A stretch of DNA of 18,855 bases from CAZDHT01 sp964505325 (GTDB taxonomy: Bacteria > Planctomycetota > PUPC01), in contig CAZDHT010000081.1 in NCBI GenBank assembly GCA_964505325.1, positions 1 through 18,855 on the forward strand, given 5' to 3'. Position 1 is the first letter of the stretch; the number at the start of each line of letters is the position of its first letter. The notes beneath the pieces are model-generated. The model saw only the letters and a program-made list of their open reading frames with translations, was not told the DNA's origin and ran no database searches. The position numbers and the translations under genes are program-made. This document shows positions 16,279 through 18,855 of this stretch, one piece after another.

Positions 16279-16283
16279 CCTCC
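16279..16283 (-). promoter_or_regulatory. Ribosome-binding site that sets the sulfatase start
   Basis: GGAGG on the minus strand overlaps the first base of the GTG at 16279, so that codon cannot use it. The next in-frame GTG at 16273 lies at a five-base spacing and is the likely start. Confidence 0.6.
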
Positions 16284-16366
16284 GAGCAACTTACCGGCCG
16301 GAGTGGACTTCACGACTTTATGAATTCACGTAACACTTCAGCCAAATGTAGAAGGGAGCAATACAC

Positions 16367-16431
16367 GCCCGTTCACAGAACGGGCCTACAAGGTGGCCGC
16401 AAGATGTTGTAGGCCGGTTCTGCGAACCGGC
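16367..16431. repeat. Pair of inverted REP-like hairpins with a compensatory base-pair change
   Basis: Left unit 16367-16391: stem GCCCGTTC, loop ACA, stem GAACGGGC, then CTACAA. Right unit 16407-16431: TTGTAG, then stem GCCGGTTC, loop TGC, stem GAACCGGC. The right unit is the reverse complement of the left except at three positions out of 25. Two of these are partners in the stem (a C:G pair against a G:C pair) and the third is in the loop, so the hairpin is preserved. The 15 bases between the units are unrelated. No T-tract follows, so these are not typical terminators. Confidence 0.72.
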
Positions 16432-16469
16432 GGAAAATGTGCATACGCTTCACTTGGCTGAAGTGTTAC

Positions 16470-16491
16470 GAATTCACAAATTTGTGAATTC
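16470..16491. repeat. 22-base perfect palindrome with neighbouring TTGTGAA copies
   Basis: The sequence GAATTCACAAA is followed immediately by its exact reverse complement. TTGTGAA occurs at 16482-16488, 16498-16504 and 16506-16512, and its reverse complement TTCACAA at 16473-16479. It may be an operator, or part of the terminal repeat of the surrounding element. Confidence 0.65.
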
Positions 16492-16575
16492 AGCAATTTG
16501 TGAAGTTGTGAACTAGGGCAAAGACCTGCCGGCCTCCGCCACACGGCCGCATGATACGTCGCCTCGCACACACCC

Positions 16576-17850
16576 TTACCCCAGCGGGTAATGACCCTGT
16601 TCCCGCAGCACCTCGTACATCGCGACCAGGTTCTCCACCGGCGTCTGGGCCTGCACGTTGTGGACAGTGTTGAAGACAAAGCCGCCGCCGGGGCCGAACG
16701 TCGCGATGCGCTCGTGCACTTCTTCCCGCACCTCGCCGGCGGTTCCGAACGGGAGCGTGTGCTGTGTGTCCACGCCGCCGCCCCAGAACACGATGCGATC
16801 ACCGAACTCCGCCTTGAGCTCCGCGGGGTCCATGTCGGCCGCGGAGGTCTGAACAGGGTTCATGATGTCGAACCCGGCGTCAATGAAATCTTCCATGAAG
16901 GCGCGGACCGAGCCGCACGTGTGAATCAGTGTTTTCCACGGCGTGTTCTCGTGAACCCAGTCGTTCAGGCGCTTGTTGAACGGCTTGAACAGGTCGCGGT
17001 AGCTCTGGGGCGAGATGAACGGGCCGTCCTGCCGGCCGAAGTCCGTGCCGGACATGAACACGGCTGTCACGTTGTCGCCGGCCGCGCGGTAGAACTTCTC
17101 CAGGTTGCCAAGCGCGATCTCACACTGGCGGCGAAATACCTCCTCGACATAGTCGCGGCGCATGACGGTGCTCATATACCACTCCGCCACGTCGCGGATC
17201 CCCTTGGGATGCTTGAGCATCAGCGCAGGGACGAGGGCGATATCACCAAACGCAGTGCCGCCGAAATTCGCCAGGATCGCCTTGTCCGTCTCAGCGTGCA
17301 GTCGCTCGGCCTCGCGGCGGAAGTGCTCGACCAGCTCGTCCGACGCCGACGCGAACTCCTCCAAGTTGTCCTCCGGGTCCAGGTTGTCGTCGTCGACCGG
17401 CGGCTGGCGGTCGATCGAGTCGAAGTAGAAGCCGCCGTTCGGCATCCTGGCGCACGGCGGGGCCGAGCGGTCCCCCTGCGGATACATCAGGATGTCGCCG
17501 TTCGGGTCCGGCTCGGTGTTGAAGCCGTCGGGGACCAGCACGGGCGTGCCGTCGAACAGCGTCCACGCCTTCCAGCCTTCGTTCTTGAACCCGAACATGG
17601 TCGCCGGCCCGCCCAGACCCACAACATCGGCACCGAGCTTGTCCATCAGGTCGCGTTTGATTTCGCCGAGCATCTGATAGGGCTCGACGACCTTGACCGG
17701 CGTGCCCGGCTCGTCGAGCGCGAGCGCCTGCCGCAGGCTGTAGACAGCGCTCACGTGCATTCCGGTCGTCGGGCTGGCGCCCAGGTCCAGCGGGACCCGA
17801 TCCGGCTCTTCGTGGTTCAAGGTGCGAGCGACGCGCTCTCTCGATGTCAT
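16576..17850 (-). CDS. Uroporphyrinogen decarboxylase-family (MtaA/CmuA-like) protein
   Basis: This is a cytoplasmic protein of 424 residues. The N-terminal MTSRERVARTLNHEEPDRVP matches the start typical of URO-D/MtaA-family proteins. The C-terminal half has LIHTCGSVRAFMEDFIDAGF with H310 and C312, the His-x-Cys zinc-site motif of methylcobamide:CoM methyltransferase-like members, then MNPVQTSAADMDPAELKAEF and a GGFVFNTVHNVQAQTPVENL ending. True HemE proteins are shorter and lack that motif, so haem synthesis is unlikely. ATG 17850 is chosen because GGAGGAGG lies at 17855-17862; the frame is open to 17892 but that part is not family-like. No corrinoid protein gene is beside it. Methyl transfer to or from a corrinoid is the best family-based guess. 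Confidence 0.85.
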   Translation of the reverse strand: MTSRERVARTLNHEEPDRVPLDLGASPTTGMHVSAVYSLRQALALDEPGTPVKVVEPYQMLGEIKRDLMDKLGADVVGLGGPATMFGFKNEGWKAWTLFDGTPVLVPDGFNTEPDPNGDILMYPQGDRSAPPCARMPNGGFYFDSIDRQPPVDDDNLDPEDNLEEFASASDELVEHFRREAERLHAETDKAILANFGGTAFGDIALVPALMLKHPKGIRDVAEWYMSTVMRRDYVEEVFRRQCEIALGNLEKFYRAAGDNVTAVFMSGTDFGRQDGPFISPQSYRDLFKPFNKRLNDWVHENTPWKTLIHTCGSVRAFMEDFIDAGFDIMNPVQTSAADMDPAELKAEFGDRIVFWGGGVDTQHTLPFGTAGEVREEVHERIATFGPGGGFVFNTVHNVQAQTPVENLVAMYEVLREQGHYPLG

Positions 17851-17909
17851 CCGGCCTCCTCCTTCTGCGGGCGGCACGGCCCACCGCGGCACACCCGGCC
17901 TTCGGCACG

Positions 17910-17938
17910 AGCTTATCGGGCGCCAACAGTCAAGTCAA
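17910..17938 (-). promoter_or_regulatory. Weak candidate promoter for the URO-D-family gene
   Basis: On the minus strand TTGACT (17938-17933) is a good -35 match. At 17 bases spacing the -10 position reads TAAGCT (17915-17910), only a partial match. TTGACT occurs again five bases further on (17933-17928). The leader to ATG 17850 would be roughly 55 bases. Confidence 0.35.
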
Positions 17939-17965
17939 CGCCAATCCGCAGGCCGGAAAGCTTTG

Positions 17966-17994
17966 TTGACGCTCTCCGCGCCGTGAAGTAGAAT
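17966..17994 (+). promoter_or_regulatory. Sigma70-type promoter for the nitrilase-family gene
   Basis: TTGACG (17966-17971) and TAGAAT (17989-17994) are separated by exactly 17 bases, close to consensus. A start near 18001 leaves a leader of about 40 bases, with GGAG at 18029-18032 seven bases before the ATG at 18040. Confidence 0.65.
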
Positions 17995-18039
17995 CCCCCG
18001 CAAGTTCAGGACCACACGAAGCCGCCCTGGAGAAGTGCA

Positions 18040-18855
18040 ATGGCCAAATCCGGAGTAATTCGCGTTGCTACGTGTCAGTTCTCGGTCGGCGGGAACATCC
18101 GCCGCAACGCCGCGCAGATTCGCAGGCAAATCCAGCAGGCGAAGAAGGGGCGCGCGGATGTGGTGCACTTTCCCGAGTGCGCCCTGAGCGGGTATCCGGG
18201 CGTTGACCTCGAGTCCCTGGACGAGCTCGACTGGGACATCCTGAAAGAGGAGACGCTCTCCATCTGCCGCCTGGCGCGCGAGAAGAAACTCTGGGTGATC
18301 CTCGGCACGTCACATCGGCTCACCGGCAAGCACCGCCCGCACAACAGCCTCTACATCATCGGTCCGCAGGGCCGCGTCATCGACCGCTACGACAAGCGCT
18401 TCTGCACCGGCGGCGACCTGAACCATTACTCGCCGGGCAATCACTTTCCCGTTTTCAGGGTCAACGGCGTCACGTGCGGCGCACTGATCTGCTACGACCT
18501 TCGGTTCCCCGAGCTCTACCGCGCGTACAAGAAGCTTGGGGTGCAGTGCATCTTCCAGTCGTTCCACAACGCGCGGACCGCCAAGGGCCCGAACATCTGG
18601 ACCGCGATCATGCGGGTGACGATGCAGTGCCGCGCCGCGACGAACTATTTCTGGGTCAGCATGAACAACTCGTCCGCATACTACCAGAGCTGGCCAAGCA
18701 CGTTCATCAGGCCCAACGGCGAGATCGCCACGTCGCTCAAGTTCCACCGCGCGGGCGTGATGGTCAACGTGGTAGACACCCACCTGGAGCTTTACGACGC
18801 GTCGGGGCCGTACAGGGACCGGGCCATGAAGGGGATCCTGCACAGCGGCCAACTG
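18040..18855 (+). CDS. Carbon-nitrogen hydrolase (nitrilase superfamily amidohydrolase), 3' end outside the window
   Basis: The frame runs open for 272 codons from ATG 18040 to the window end. The nitrilase Glu-Lys-Cys triad is present: E46 in VVHFPECALSGYP, K119 in DRYDKRFCTGGD and C151 in GALICYDLRFPELYRA. RVATCQFSVG at the start and FIRPNGEIA near the end also fit the family. These enzymes hydrolyse amide C-N bonds of small molecules or carbamoyl compounds in the cytoplasm. The length seen is nearly a full single-domain member (usually about 260-300 residues), so little is missing. It has its own promoter and is divergent from the URO-D-family gene. The specific substrate cannot be assigned. 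Confidence 0.92.
   Translation, partial: MAKSGVIRVATCQFSVGGNIRRNAAQIRRQIQQAKKGRADVVHFPECALSGYPGVDLESLDELDWDILKEETLSICRLAREKKLWVILGTSHRLTGKHRPHNSLYIIGPQGRVIDRYDKRFCTGGDLNHYSPGNHFPVFRVNGVTCGALICYDLRFPELYRAYKKLGVQCIFQSFHNARTAKGPNIWTAIMRVTMQCRAATNYFWVSMNNSSAYYQSWPSTFIRPNGEIATSLKFHRAGVMVNVVDTHLELYDASGPYRDRAMKGILHSGQL

Larger units (their letters stand above)
16307..16506. mobile_element. MITE/REP-like non-coding element with nested inverted repeats
   Basis: This intergenic element has long imperfect terminal inverted repeats. The core arm 16321-16345 matches the reverse complement of 16454-16476 (TTGGCTGAAGTGTTAC then GAATTCA) except for a two-base gap. The outer arm 16307-16329 matches the reverse complement of 16484-16506 at 19 of 23 positions; about seven extra bases on the right separate the two arms. 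Inside lie two hairpins in inverted orientation (16367-16385 and 16413-16431). There is no coding frame of note and no clear target-site duplication. It fills most of the 302-base gap between the URO-D-family gene and the sulfatase. The remaining flanks (16284-16306 and 16507-16575) show nothing I can name. It is probably mobilised in trans, if mobile at all. Confidence 0.6.

Noticed and set aside
16367..16431. The two GC-rich hairpins as Rho-independent terminators for the URO-D-family gene
   Set aside because: Neither is followed by a run of T on either strand, and their inverted, compensated relationship fits a repeat element better.
16576..17850. Assignment as HemE, the haem-pathway uroporphyrinogen decarboxylase
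   Set aside because: The protein is longer than HemE, carries the IHTCG zinc motif of MtaA/CmuA-like members and has no haem genes nearby.
16591..17991. A 466-codon plus-strand frame opposite the URO-D-family gene
   Set aside because: It mirrors the real gene's codon structure and has no motif of its own; the minus-strand gene has a strong ribosome-binding site and family motifs.

Overview
The window is GC-rich throughout. Its gene content fits a Planctomycetota or other PVC-type bacterium, probably a metagenome-derived genome: very large exported beta-propeller proteins (kelch, NHL and PQQ types), a sulfatase, a PHP/DUF3604-like protein, a HEAT-repeat lipoprotein with a transglutaminase-like domain, and a stand-alone uroporphyrinogen-decarboxylase-family protein. 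This taxonomic view comes from gene content only. I see no rRNA, tRNA, CRISPR array or convincing Rho-independent terminator.

Layout. (1) Positions 1-209: a fragment resembling a phage terminase large subunit, on the minus strand, runs off the left edge. It is followed by a sigma70-like promoter (143-170) facing right. (2) Positions 210-10707, plus strand: a tightly spaced run tdh, kbl, kelch protein, NHL/FlgD-like protein, PQQ-propeller protein, with gaps of 12, 35, 18 and 20 bases, so probably one transcription unit. A truncated fourth secreted-propeller remnant (10697-10894) closes it and runs into the convergent minus-strand block. (3) Positions 10869-16273, minus strand: sulfatase, transglutaminase-like/HEAT lipoprotein, PHP-like protein in that transcription order, with gaps of about 13 bases, so a second operon. 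(4) Positions 16274-16575: intergenic DNA holding a MITE/REP-like element with nested inverted repeats. (5) Positions 16576-17850, minus strand: a URO-D/MtaA-family gene. (6) A divergent promoter region (17851-18039), then a nitrilase-superfamily amidohydrolase on the plus strand running off the right edge.

How the genes may work together. Tdh and Kbl form the complete two-step route from L-threonine to glycine and acetyl-CoA. Their apparent co-transcription with three exported propeller proteins, opposite an operon with a sulfatase and a surface lipoprotein, suggests a locus for handling an extracellular, perhaps sulfated or glycoprotein-like, substrate. That link is inference from gene order; no protein here has a demonstrated substrate.

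The strongest unexplained signals are four. The first is the nested inverted-repeat element at 16307-16506, whose two hairpins differ by a compensatory base-pair swap. The second is a probably exported, degenerate methyltransferase-like domain fused to the PQQ propeller. The third is a helical insertion inside the kelch propeller. The fourth is a lipoprotein signal peptide encoded by a 9-base tandem repeat, with a better ribosome-binding site at a downstream start.
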